This document shows, piece after piece, positions 1-7,487 of a stretch of 64,000 nucleotides of DNA (position 1 is the first letter of the stretch; the number at the start of each line of letters is the position of its first letter). A program made the position numbers and the translations under genes. Origin of the DNA: Arthrobacter mobilis. GTDB lineage: Bacteria; Actinomycetota; Actinomycetes; Actinomycetales; Micrococcaceae. The stretch lies in the NCBI RefSeq assembly GCF_012395835.1, contig NZ_JAAZSQ010000001.1, positions 222,243 through 286,242 on the forward strand, written 5' to 3'. The notes below the pieces were generated by a model. The model had not been told where the DNA came from. It was given only the letters and a program-made list of their open reading frames with translations, and made no database searches.

Positions 1-1
1 C

Positions 2-1342
2 GGCACCGCGTCGTCCGCATCGCCGTCGCCGGATGCAACCCCGTCCAGGTCGCCTTCGCCGGACGCCACCGCGTCCGTAGTGCAGCCCTCGCCGGATGCC
101 ACGACGTCGGCAGCAACGGAGCCGTCGCCGGAGCCGTCGAGTTCTCCGGCGCCCGAACCGTCGAGCTCTCCGGCCCCGAAGCCGGCAGGGCCGGCACACG
201 CTGAAGCCGGCCGGAAACGGATCGCGGCCAAGGCAAAGTCCCTGAAGCTGATTCCGGTGGGCAGTTACAACTGCCGGCTGGCCAGGAGCGGCTGCGTGCG
301 CACCTACAGGCCGGCCCGGGGCAGCAAGCGGGTGGCCATCTACTGGACCGCGAAGACCGGCGCCCGGGCCGTGGAACTCACCCATGCCATCGGCCGGAAG
401 TACCGCGGTGCCGGCAGCGAGGTGGGCAAGCTGGGCTATCCGGTCGCCGATATGAAGCGCGGGCCCGGGACCGGCGCGATCCAGGCCTTCCAGAAGGGGC
501 AGGTTGCCTACTCGGCGGCGACCGGCGCCCAAACCATCACCGGACGGCTGCTGGCCGGCTGGAAGGAACGCGGCGGCCGGACCGGCAAGCTCGGATACCC
601 GCTGCAATGGGGCAAGACCAGGGACGGCAAAACCACCCAGGTGTTCCAGGGCGGCAGCCTGGTGGCCGGCAGGGCCGGGGCCAGTTTCCATCCGAAGAAC
701 GAGTGCTGGGCCCTGGGCGCCGGCAAGACCCGCTACCGTCATGGTTACGCCAACCGGATTTCGTTCGCCATCGCGGAGAAATACGGCACCTACAAGGCGG
801 ATTTCGTCAACTGCAGGCGCGTCGGCACCATCTACGTGCAGAGCTGGGAAACCGCAACGGCCACGGTGGGACTGAAGGGCTTCAGGAAGCCCGGCGTTCC
901 CTCCGGCCATACCGCCCACCGCTGGTCGCCGCAGGGCAGCTACACCGTGACCGAAGCCTTTGGCGAAGGGAACCCGGGCACCGCGCTGTCCTACCGGCAG
1001 CTGAATCCGCGCTCGCGCTGGAGCGGCACACCGGGCAGCTCCTACAACACGTACTACGAGGCCGCCTCCCCGTTCTTCGAGCGCTGGCCGGACGAGAACC
1101 TGTGGCAGATCATGCGCGCCCCCACCGGGGACTACCGGCAGGGGGTGGTGATCAACTACAACCGTGGCCCGGGGCAGAGGATCCGGCAGGGGGCAGGGTT
1201 TGCCATCTTCCTGCACGCCAATCCGGTGGCGACCTTCGGCTGTATTGCGCTGGAACTGAAAAACGTGACGCGGTACCTGAAGACGGCGCAGCCGGGGGAC
1301 CGGATCATCATGGGGGTGCGCCGGGACATCTTCAAGGCCTGA
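2..1342 (+). CDS. LGFP-repeat protein with C-terminal L,D-transpeptidase-like domain (5' partial)
   Basis: The reading frame is open to the left edge, so the N-terminus, probably with a signal peptide, lies outside the window. What remains starts with a Ser/Pro/Ala-rich linker built from imperfect SPSPDAT-like units, then LGFP-type repeats (GKLGYPVAD, GKLGYPLQW) that bind cell-wall material in actinobacterial proteins. The C-terminal ~180 residues resemble a YkuD-like L,D-transpeptidase: an FLH motif is followed about ten residues later by TFGCI, giving the His...Cys pair expected of the catalytic site. Inferred role: an exported cell-wall enzyme that crosslinks or anchors to peptidoglycan. 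The spacing of the His/Cys motif is not fully canonical, so activity is unproven. An internal GTG at 80 is a possible start but would give no signal peptide. Confidence 0.75.
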   Translation, partial: GTASSASPSPDATPSRSPSPDATASVVQPSPDATTSAATEPSPEPSSSPAPEPSSSPAPKPAGPAHAEAGRKRIAAKAKSLKLIPVGSYNCRLARSGCVRTYRPARGSKRVAIYWTAKTGARAVELTHAIGRKYRGAGSEVGKLGYPVADMKRGPGTGAIQAFQKGQVAYSAATGAQTITGRLLAGWKERGGRTGKLGYPLQWGKTRDGKTTQVFQGGSLVAGRAGASFHPKNECWALGAGKTRYRHGYANRISFAIAEKYGTYKADFVNCRRVGTIYVQSWETATATVGLKGFRKPGVPSGHTAHRWSPQGSYTVTEAFGEGNPGTALSYRQLNPRSRWSGTPGSSYNTYYEAASPFFERWPDENLWQIMRAPTGDYRQGVVINYNRGPGQRIRQGAGFAIFLHANPVATFGCIALELKNVTRYLKTAQPGDRIIMGVRRDIFKA

Positions 1343-1364
1343 TCCGCTGCCCCGTCCCGGAGTT

Positions 1365-2429
1365 TCAGGCGGGGAAGATGTCCACGGCGGTGGCCTTGAC
1401 CGCAAAGTAGAGCTGCAGGCCCGGAGCCACGTCCAGGTCTGCGGCCGCGGCGGCGGTAATGTCGGCATACAGCCCGCCGGCGTGGATCCGGATGTGCCCG
1501 CCGTGCGGCTCCACGTCCGTGACGGTGACGGCGAAGGTGTTCCGCGGGCTGCCGTGGACCGGCTCGCGGAAGACCGCCACTTCGGCCGGGCGGAACACCG
1601 CGATGCCCACCTGCCCGGGTGCGGCTTCCGGGTCCGCGGTGCCGGTGACGGTGGCGCCGGCGGCGAGCCCTGAGGTGCCGTCGGTGGCCAGGATCCCGTC
1701 CCCGGTGATGGTTCCGGTCAGCAGGTTCAGCCCGGCCAGGCCGGCGGCGAAGCGGCTGCGCGGGCGCTCCAGGATCCGGCGCACGGGACCTTCCTCGGTG
1801 ATGCGGCCGGCCTCCATCACCACGGCGCGGTCCGCGAGCAGGAGCGCGTCCAGCACGTCGTGGGTGACGATAATGGCCCGGCGGCCGGCCAGCACGCGCT
1901 TGAGCAGCCGCCGTAGCATCGGGGCGGCCTCGACGTCAAGCGCGGACATCGGCTCGTCCAGCAGCAGCAGCTGTGGGCCGGCGGCCAGTGCCCGGGCGAC
2001 GGCGACGCGCTGCGCCTGCCCGCCGGAGAGCTGCCCCGGCCGGCGTCCGGCCAGATGGAGCGCGTCCACTTCGGCCAGCCAGTGCCGGGCGTTCTGCCGG
2101 GCGCCGTGCCGGCCGGCGCCGGCGCTGCGCGGGCCGAAGGCGACGTTCTCCAGCACGCTCAGGTGCGGGAAGAGCAGCGGCTGCTGGGCCAGCAGCGCGG
2201 TGCCGCGCAGATGCGGCGCCAGCCATGTGCCGCCAGGCAGGTCGAACAGCGTCCGCCCGTCCAGCATGGCCCGGCCGGCATCCGGGCGCAGCAGTCCGGC
2301 GGTGACCGAGAGCAGGGTGGATTTGCCTGCGCCGTTGGGTCCCAGGACCGCCACGGTTTCCCCCGGTGCCAGCGCCAGGGACGCCGCGAAGTCCCTGGCC
2401 GCCACTGCCGCCTCGAGCTGGAAGGTCAC
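1365..2429 (-). CDS. modC: Molybdate ABC transporter ATP-binding protein ModC
   Basis: This 354-residue ATPase powers molybdate import at the inner face of the membrane. It shows Walker A (GPNGAGKS), the ABC signature (LSGGQAQR), Walker B (LLLLDEP) and the H-loop (VTHD). A C-terminal TOBE/Mop region of about 100 residues, which binds molybdate in this family, ends the protein. The GTG start at 2429 overlaps the modB stop by 4 nt (GTGA), so the two are probably translationally coupled. It is the last gene of the four-gene molybdate operon. The start is chosen from the overlap and because the ATPase fold begins at once (VTFQLEAAV). Specificity for molybdate rests on the TOBE domain and the modA/modB neighbours. 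Confidence 0.92.
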   Translation of the reverse strand: MTFQLEAAVAARDFAASLALAPGETVAVLGPNGAGKSTLLSVTAGLLRPDAGRAMLDGRTLFDLPGGTWLAPHLRGTALLAQQPLLFPHLSVLENVAFGPRSAGAGRHGARQNARHWLAEVDALHLAGRRPGQLSGGQAQRVAVARALAAGPQLLLLDEPMSALDVEAAPMLRRLLKRVLAGRRAIIVTHDVLDALLLADRAVVMEAGRITEEGPVRRILERPRSRFAAGLAGLNLLTGTITGDGILATDGTSGLAAGATVTGTADPEAAPGQVGIAVFRPAEVAVFREPVHGSPRNTFAVTVTDVEPHGGHIRIHAGGLYADITAAAAADLDVAPGLQLYFAVKATAVDIFPA

Positions 2430-3247
2430 CGCCCACCAACCCCCAGGGCGCCGCTGAGCGTGCGGCGGTAGGCCAGGCCGACGACGGCGGCAGCCACGGC
2501 GACCAGCACCAGGGACAGGGCGACGGCGGCGTCCGGATCCGTCTCGCGCTGCAGGTAGATTTCCAGCGGGAGTGTCCGGGTGACGCCCTGGAGGCTGCCG
2601 GCGAAGGTGAGCGTGGCGCCGAACTCGCCCAGCGCGCGGGCGAAGGCGAGCACGGCCCCGGAGGCCAGGCCCGGCAGGATCAGCGGCAGGGTGACGCGGG
2701 TGAGCACCGTCGTCGGCCGGGCGCCCAGGGTGGCGGCGACCGCCTCGTACCGGTGCCCGGCCGTGCGCAGGGCACCCTCGAGGCTGACCACCAGGAAGGG
2801 CAGGGCCACGAAGGTCTGCGCCAGCACCACCGCCGCCGTCGAAAACGCAATCTGGATCCCCGCCACCTCCAGGGCCGGGCCGAGCAGCCCGCGGCGGCCG
2901 AACGTGTACAGCAGGGCGATGCCGCCCACCACCGGCGGCAGCACCAGCGGCAGCAGCACCAGGGCGCGCAGCAGTTGCTGCCCGGGGAAGCTGGCGCGGG
3001 CCAGCACCAGCGCCGTCGGAATGCCCAGGACCAGGCACAGGACGGTGCTGGCCGCGGCGGTGCGCAGGCTGAGGCCCAGTGCCGCCAGCGAGGAAGCGGA
3101 GGTCACCAGCGGGAGGAAGCCGGCCCAGTCCACCCGCGCGGCCAGTGCGGCCAGCGGCAGCAGGACGGCCCCGAAGCCCAGGGCCGCGGGCACCATGATC
3201 CACCGGGGCAGGCCGGAGTAGCCGGCGGGGTGTGCGCTGCGTGCCAT
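2426..3247 (-). CDS. modB: Molybdate ABC transporter permease ModB
   Basis: A 273-residue integral membrane permease of the molybdate/sulfate/thiosulfate class, forming the channel for ModA-delivered molybdate. Several hydrophobic segments are visible. The conserved cytoplasmic EAA-type loop reads roughly [21 protein letters not shown], followed by ILPGLASG and ALGEFGATL, which is typical of ModB/CysT permeases. The start ATG at 3247 lies 2 nt after the modA stop and the stop overlaps modC, a tight operon layout. Length matches the family (about 220-280 residues). Confidence 0.92.
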   Translation of the reverse strand: MARSAHPAGYSGLPRWIMVPAALGFGAVLLPLAALAARVDWAGFLPLVTSASSLAALGLSLRTAAASTVLCLVLGIPTALVLARASFPGQQLLRALVLLPLVLPPVVGGIALLYTFGRRGLLGPALEVAGIQIAFSTAAVVLAQTFVALPFLVVSLEGALRTAGHRYEAVAATLGARPTTVLTRVTLPLILPGLASGAVLAFARALGEFGATLTFAGSLQGVTRTLPLEIYLQRETDPDAAVALSLVLVAVAAAVVGLAYRRTLSGALGVGGR

Positions 3248-3249
3248 CG

Positions 3250-4029
3250 TCAGGGCAGGCCGAAGCCGGCCGCGGACAGGACCTGCCGGCCGGTGCCGCC
3301 GGTGACCAGGTCGATGAACTCCGCGGCCAGCTGCTGCTGTCCGCTGCCGTCGACGGCGGCGATGGGGTAGGTGTTCACCGCCGCGGCGGCCTCCGCGAAG
3401 GGCACCGCCGTGACCCGGCCGGCGGCATTCCGGGCATCCGTGATGTAGACCAGGCCCGCGTCCGCCTCGCCGGAAGATACCTTGCCGAGCACGTCCGTGA
3501 CCGAGGCTTCCTCGCTGGCCGGCTGCAGGGTGGTGCCCGCGGCCGCCGCGGCCTTCTCCGCGGCGGCCCCGCAGGGTACCTGCGGGGCGCAGACCACCAC
3601 AGCGGTGCCTGGTTCGGCCAGGTCCGCGAAGGAGTCGATGCCGGCCGGGTTGTCCGGCGGCACCACGATGGTCAGGGTATTGCTGGCGAACTCCTCCGGC
3701 TCGCCGGCCAGCAGGGAAGCCGCCGCCAGCTGGTCCATGGTCCGGGTGTCGGCGGCGGCAAAGACATCGGCCGGGGCGCCGGCGGTGATCTGGGTGGCCA
3801 GGTCCGAGGATCCGGCGAAGTTCAGCACGACGTCGGTGCCCGGGTGCTGCTGCTCGAAGGCCCCGGCCAATTCGGTGAAGACCTGCTGGAGCGAGGCGGC
3901 GGCGAAGACCGTTAGCGAGCCGCCGGCGCCGTTGCCGGATTCCGCCGGGGCCGTTCCGCCGGCACCGCAGCCGGCCAGGGCGAGCGCGCCGGCGGCGGCC
4001 AGCGCGGCCGGGCCGCGGAGCGCCCTCAT
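3250..4029 (-). CDS. modA: Molybdate-binding periplasmic-type lipoprotein ModA
   Basis: A 259-residue substrate-binding lipoprotein that captures molybdate outside the membrane. The N-terminus is a lipoprotein signal peptide with lipobox LALAGC; the Cys would be lipidated. The mature part begins with LTVFAAASL, the classic ModA start, followed by [12 protein letters not shown] and [11 protein letters not shown], which contribute ligand contacts in the family. It ends as a type II binding protein of normal length. The start ATG overlaps the stop of the upstream regulator gene (ATGA). Confidence 0.94.
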   Translation of the reverse strand: MRALRGPAALAAAGALALAGCGAGGTAPAESGNGAGGSLTVFAAASLQQVFTELAGAFEQQHPGTDVVLNFAGSSDLATQITAGAPADVFAAADTRTMDQLAAASLLAGEPEEFASNTLTIVVPPDNPAGIDSFADLAEPGTAVVVCAPQVPCGAAAEKAAAAAGTTLQPASEEASVTDVLGKVSSGEADAGLVYITDARNAAGRVTAVPFAEAAAAVNTYPIAAVDGSGQQQLAAEFIDLVTGGTGRQVLSAAGFGLP

Positions 4030-4436
4030 GCCGTGCCCTTGCCGTGCGGAGTCTCGACAATGACGGTGGTGGCCTTGACGACGGCGGTGGCCACCGATCC
4101 GGGCTCGAGCCCCAGGTCACGCACTGCCTCGGCGCTCATGAGCGAGACGACGCGGTGCGGACCGCACTGCAGCTCCACCTGTGCCATGACCTTGTCCATC
4201 ACGATGTCCGTGACCAGGCCGACGAAGCGGTTCCGGGCCGAGCTGCCGATGCCCGTCGGATCGTCGGGGAGCACCGCCTGCTTCCGGGCCAGCCGGGCCA
4301 GGTCCAGCCCGTCCACCGCGGCGTAGCCGGAGGCGTCCTTCGCGCCGGACAGCTGGCCGGAGTCCACCCAGCGCCGCACCGTGTCGTCACTGACGCCCAG
4401 GAAGCGCGCGGCATCGGAAATCCGTATCTGCGGCAT
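4026..4436 (-). CDS. HTH-TOBE molybdate-responsive regulator or molbindin
   Basis: About 136 residues combining an N-terminal MerR/excisionase-type helix-turn-helix ([19 protein letters not shown]) with a C-terminal single Mop/TOBE domain (roughly residues 67-133). It probably senses molybdate with the TOBE domain and binds DNA with the HTH. This differs from the LysR-like ModE of E. coli. It is the first gene of the mod operon and overlaps modA by 4 nt. The start at 4436 is preferred because AGGATGG lies about 7 nt upstream; a second ATG at 4445 would add three residues. No recognisable ModE box was seen upstream. Whether it represses the operon or only stores molybdate is unknown. Confidence 0.8.
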   Translation of the reverse strand: MPQIRISDAARFLGVSDDTVRRWVDSGQLSGAKDASGYAAVDGLDLARLARKQAVLPDDPTGIGSSARNRFVGLVTDIVMDKVMAQVELQCGPHRVVSLMSAEAVRDLGLEPGSVATAVVKATTVIVETPHGKGTA

Positions 4437-4677
4437 GCGACCCATCCTACAGCCGCAAATGCGTCCCTCTTCAAGGAAAAACTGGTCGAGTACGGGACAA
4501 CCCCCTGCCATTGGCCGCTTTCTGCCGGTGGCACAGGACGCCATGGCGGCAACATGGCGTCACACGGCCACACACGCCTTCATCTACGGCGGTGCGGCTT
4601 CGGGCTGGTCGCTAGATTGGCGGTCGATCTTTCCCTGCCCCGCCAGCCGCGGGGCCGCACCAGTGACAGGACCTTCC

Positions 4678-6126
4678 ATGACCGTTCATACAAGCGCCGC
4701 GCCGCAGCCGCCGGCCACCGGCACGGCCCACGCGGCCGGAAGCCGGCTCCGGGGTTCGCTTGGCGTCTCCGGCATTGTCTTCATCGTGGTCGCCGCGGCC
4801 TCGCCGCTGGGCGTGATCGGCGGCCCGGTGCCGCTGGGCATCGCCTTCGGCAACGGCGCCGGCTTCCCGTTCGCCTTCGTGATCGCCACCGCCGTGCTGC
4901 TGCTGTTCTCCGTCGGGTTCACCACCATGACCCGCTTCGTGCCGACGGCCGGGGCGTTCTATTCCTATGTCGACAAAGGCCTGGGCCGCAGTGCCGGCCT
5001 GGGCGCGGCCTTCATAGCCCTGCTGGCCTACCTGGCCCTGGAAGCGGGGGTCTTCGGCCTGTTCGGCCCGGCCCTGGCCGGCCTGGTGGAATCCTACGGC
5101 GGCCCGGCACTGCCCTGGTGGGTCTGGGCCGCGGCCGGCTTCGCCGCCGTCGTGCTCTTCGGCTACCGCAACATCGAACTCTCCGGCAAGGTGCTCGCGG
5201 TGCTGCTGCTGGCCGAGGTCGCCATCGTGCTGGCGCTCGACGCCGCCGTCATCTTCTCCGGGGGTGGACCGGAAGGCTTCTCCACCGGCATCGTCAGCCC
5301 CGGCCAGATCCTCTCCGGCGCGCCCGGCTTCGGCATCCTGTTCGCCATCCTGAGCTTCATCGGCTTCGAGGCCACGGCCGTGTTCCGCGACGAGGCGAGG
5401 GACCCGGACCGGACCATCCCCAGGGCCACCTACATATCGCTGCTGTCGATCGGCGGCTTCTACACCCTCTCCAGCTGGCTGCTGGTCAGCGGCGTCGGCC
5501 AGTCCAAGGTCGTCGAGGAATCCACGGCGAACCCAGGCACCATCCTGCAGACGACGACCGAAGCCTACCTGGGCGCGGCAGGCGGGCACATTATCGCGCT
5601 GCTGTTCGTCACCAGCCTGTTCGCCTGCATCCTCTCCTTCCACAACATCGCCTCGCGCTACATCTTCCAGCTGGCCTCCCGCGGTGTCTTCGCGCAGCCG
5701 CTGTCCGTCCCGCACGAGCGGTTCGGTTCGCCGGCACGCGCCTCGCTGGCTGCCGCCGGCGTCGTCGCCGTGCTGAACGTGGCGGCGGTGCTGCTGGGGC
5801 TGGACCCGATAGTGGAGTTCTACACCTGGCTGGGCGGCATCTCCTCGGTCGGCATCGTGCTGCTGCTGGTGCTCACCTCCGTGGCCGTGCTCGCGTTCTT
5901 CGCCCGGCAGGAGCGCGGCGGCAGCACCTGGCGGCGGCGGACGGCCCCGGCGCTGGGCCTGGCCGGACTGCTGCTGTTCGTGGCGATCATCCTGCAGAAC
6001 CTGCCCACCCTGGTGGGGGAGGAGAGCTACGGGCCGTTCTCCTTCGGCGTGCTGGCCCTGTTGGTGCTGGCCTTCGCCGCCGGGCCGGTGGTGGCCCGGG
6101 CCAGGCCGGCAGCAGTGCTGCACTGA
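4678..6126 (+). CDS. APC-family amino acid/polyamine permease
   Basis: A 482-residue transporter with about 12-14 hydrophobic segments. The N-terminal pattern GSLGVSGIVFIVVAAASPLG followed by the FSVGFTTM and GAFYSYVDKGLG motifs is that of the amino acid-polyamine-organocation superfamily. The ILSFIGFEATAVFRDEARDPDRTIP segment is the conserved TM6-loop motif. Substrate cannot be predicted. A good ribosome site (CAGGA, 7 nt before ATG) supports the start. It is followed 26 nt later by a broken flavin-dependent oxidoreductase gene, so the pair may once have formed a scavenging operon. Confidence 0.88.
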   Translation: MTVHTSAAPQPPATGTAHAAGSRLRGSLGVSGIVFIVVAAASPLGVIGGPVPLGIAFGNGAGFPFAFVIATAVLLLFSVGFTTMTRFVPTAGAFYSYVDKGLGRSAGLGAAFIALLAYLALEAGVFGLFGPALAGLVESYGGPALPWWVWAAAGFAAVVLFGYRNIELSGKVLAVLLLAEVAIVLALDAAVIFSGGGPEGFSTGIVSPGQILSGAPGFGILFAILSFIGFEATAVFRDEARDPDRTIPRATYISLLSIGGFYTLSSWLLVSGVGQSKVVEESTANPGTILQTTTEAYLGAAGGHIIALLFVTSLFACILSFHNIASRYIFQLASRGVFAQPLSVPHERFGSPARASLAAAGVVAVLNVAAVLLGLDPIVEFYTWLGGISSVGIVLLLVLTSVAVLAFFARQERGGSTWRRRTAPALGLAGLLLFVAIILQNLPTLVGEESYGPFSFGVLALLVLAFAAGPVVARARPAAVLH

Positions 6127-6152
6127 CCCTCCGCCGTCGAAAGGAAACAACC

Positions 6153-7372
6153 ATGAGCACCGATACCGTCCCCTGCAGCCCCTGGGCCGGCCACGCCGGC
6201 GCCGATGAGCTGGCCCACTGGAGCGCCGTCGCCGGGTCGGTCGCCGCCGAACTGGCGCGCGACGCCGTCGAGCGCGACCGTGCCGGCGCCGCCCCGGTGG
6301 CCGAACTGGCGCTGCTGCGCGAGTCCGGCCTGGTCAACCTGCTCATCCCGCGCGCTGCCGGCGGCGAGGGCGGGCACTGGGAGACGGCCTTCGCGGCGGT
6401 CCGCACCGTGGCCCGGGCGGACGCCTCGATCGGGCAGATCCTCGGCTACCACTACCTGAACTCGGCCTGCATCACCTTCTACGGTGCGCGGGCGGACCAG
6501 GACGCATGGTACCGGCCAGCGCCGCGGGCGGCTGGGTCTGGGCGGACGCGTTCAACCCGGTGGATCCGGACCTGGAACTGGTGGCGGACGGGGACGGGTA
6601 CCGGCTCTCCGGGACCAAGCACTTCGCCACCGGGGCCGCCGCGGCGGACCGGCTGATCTCCGCCGCCGTGGCCAGCGGCGGAGCGTACGACGGCGAACTG
6701 GTGGTCTTCGCCCTGGACGCCCGGCGCGAGGGCATCGAGCACCTGGACACCTGGGACCACCTGGGCCAGCGCGCCTCGGCCTCCGGGGCGGTGCGCTTCA
6801 CCGCCGTCGCTGTGACACCCGAGGATGTGATCGGCACAGACACCGGCGAACCGTTCTCCTCGGTGGTGACCCCGGGCGTGCAGCTGCTGTTCGGCAACAT
6901 CTACCTGGCCGTCGCCGAGGGCGCCCTGGCCCAGGCCCGGGAGCTGACCCGCGCGCGGAAGAACTCCTGGTTCCTCTCCGGCGCCGACACCTACGCCGAG
7001 GACCCGGTGGTGCACCGGGTCTACGGCGAACTGGTGGCCAGGACCGAGGCGGTCCGGGCGCTCGCCGATGCGCTGAACCGCAGGTTCGACGGCGTCGCCG
7101 GCCTCGGCGCCGCGGTCACCGCCGAGGACCGGGCGGAGCTGGAGCTGGCCATCGCGGGCCTGAAGGTGGTCTCCACCGAGGTGGGACTGGAGGTGGCCTC
7201 GCGGGTGTTCGAGGTGACCGGGGCCTCCTCGACGAGGAACTCCATCGGGCTGGACGTCTACTGGCGCAATATCCGCACGCACAGCCTGCATGACCCGGTG
7301 GACTACAAGAAGATCGAGGTGGGCGCGCACTTCCTCAACGGCACCGTCCAGCCGGTCTCGCTGTACACCTGA
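6153..7372 (+). pseudogene. Acyl-CoA dehydrogenase/DszC-like flavoprotein, frameshifted
   Basis: The N-terminal part (MSTDTVPCSP..., through GYHYLNSACITFYG) reads in one frame from 6153. The rest (AAGGWVWADAFNPVDPDLEL... to SLYT) reads in another frame ending at 7372. The switch falls near 6512-6518, where a single missing base explains both halves. Together they would make about 406 residues of the acyl-CoA dehydrogenase fold, closest in feel to the DszC/SfnB flavin monooxygenases used for organosulfur compounds (family knowledge, not a search result). Without correction the first frame stops at 6656. It could be a real inactivating mutation or a sequencing error. Ribosome site AAAGGAAAC precedes the ATG. 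Confidence 0.8.
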
Positions 7373-7487
7373 CCAATTCCTCCTGGGGCGCCGGGGTGTC
7401 CGGGGCCGCCGGCCATTGAGCGGTGCGGCCGGCGGGCATATAGTCGGCAGGACGTACCACCTGCGCGGGGCGAGGACCAGGGAGAGG

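Noticed and set aside
1459-2457. Long open frame on the plus strand opposite modC
   Set aside because: Low-complexity Ser/Arg/Pro-rich translation, antisense to a clear ABC ATPase; a product of high G+C at third positions.
4446-4677. ModE box or riboswitch before the molybdate operon or permease
   Set aside because: No ATATAA-type ModE half-sites and no molybdenum-cofactor riboswitch core were recognised.
7373-7487. Rifampin-associated element upstream of the Rph-like gene
   Set aside because: No convincing inverted repeat of that type was found in the 115-nt leader.
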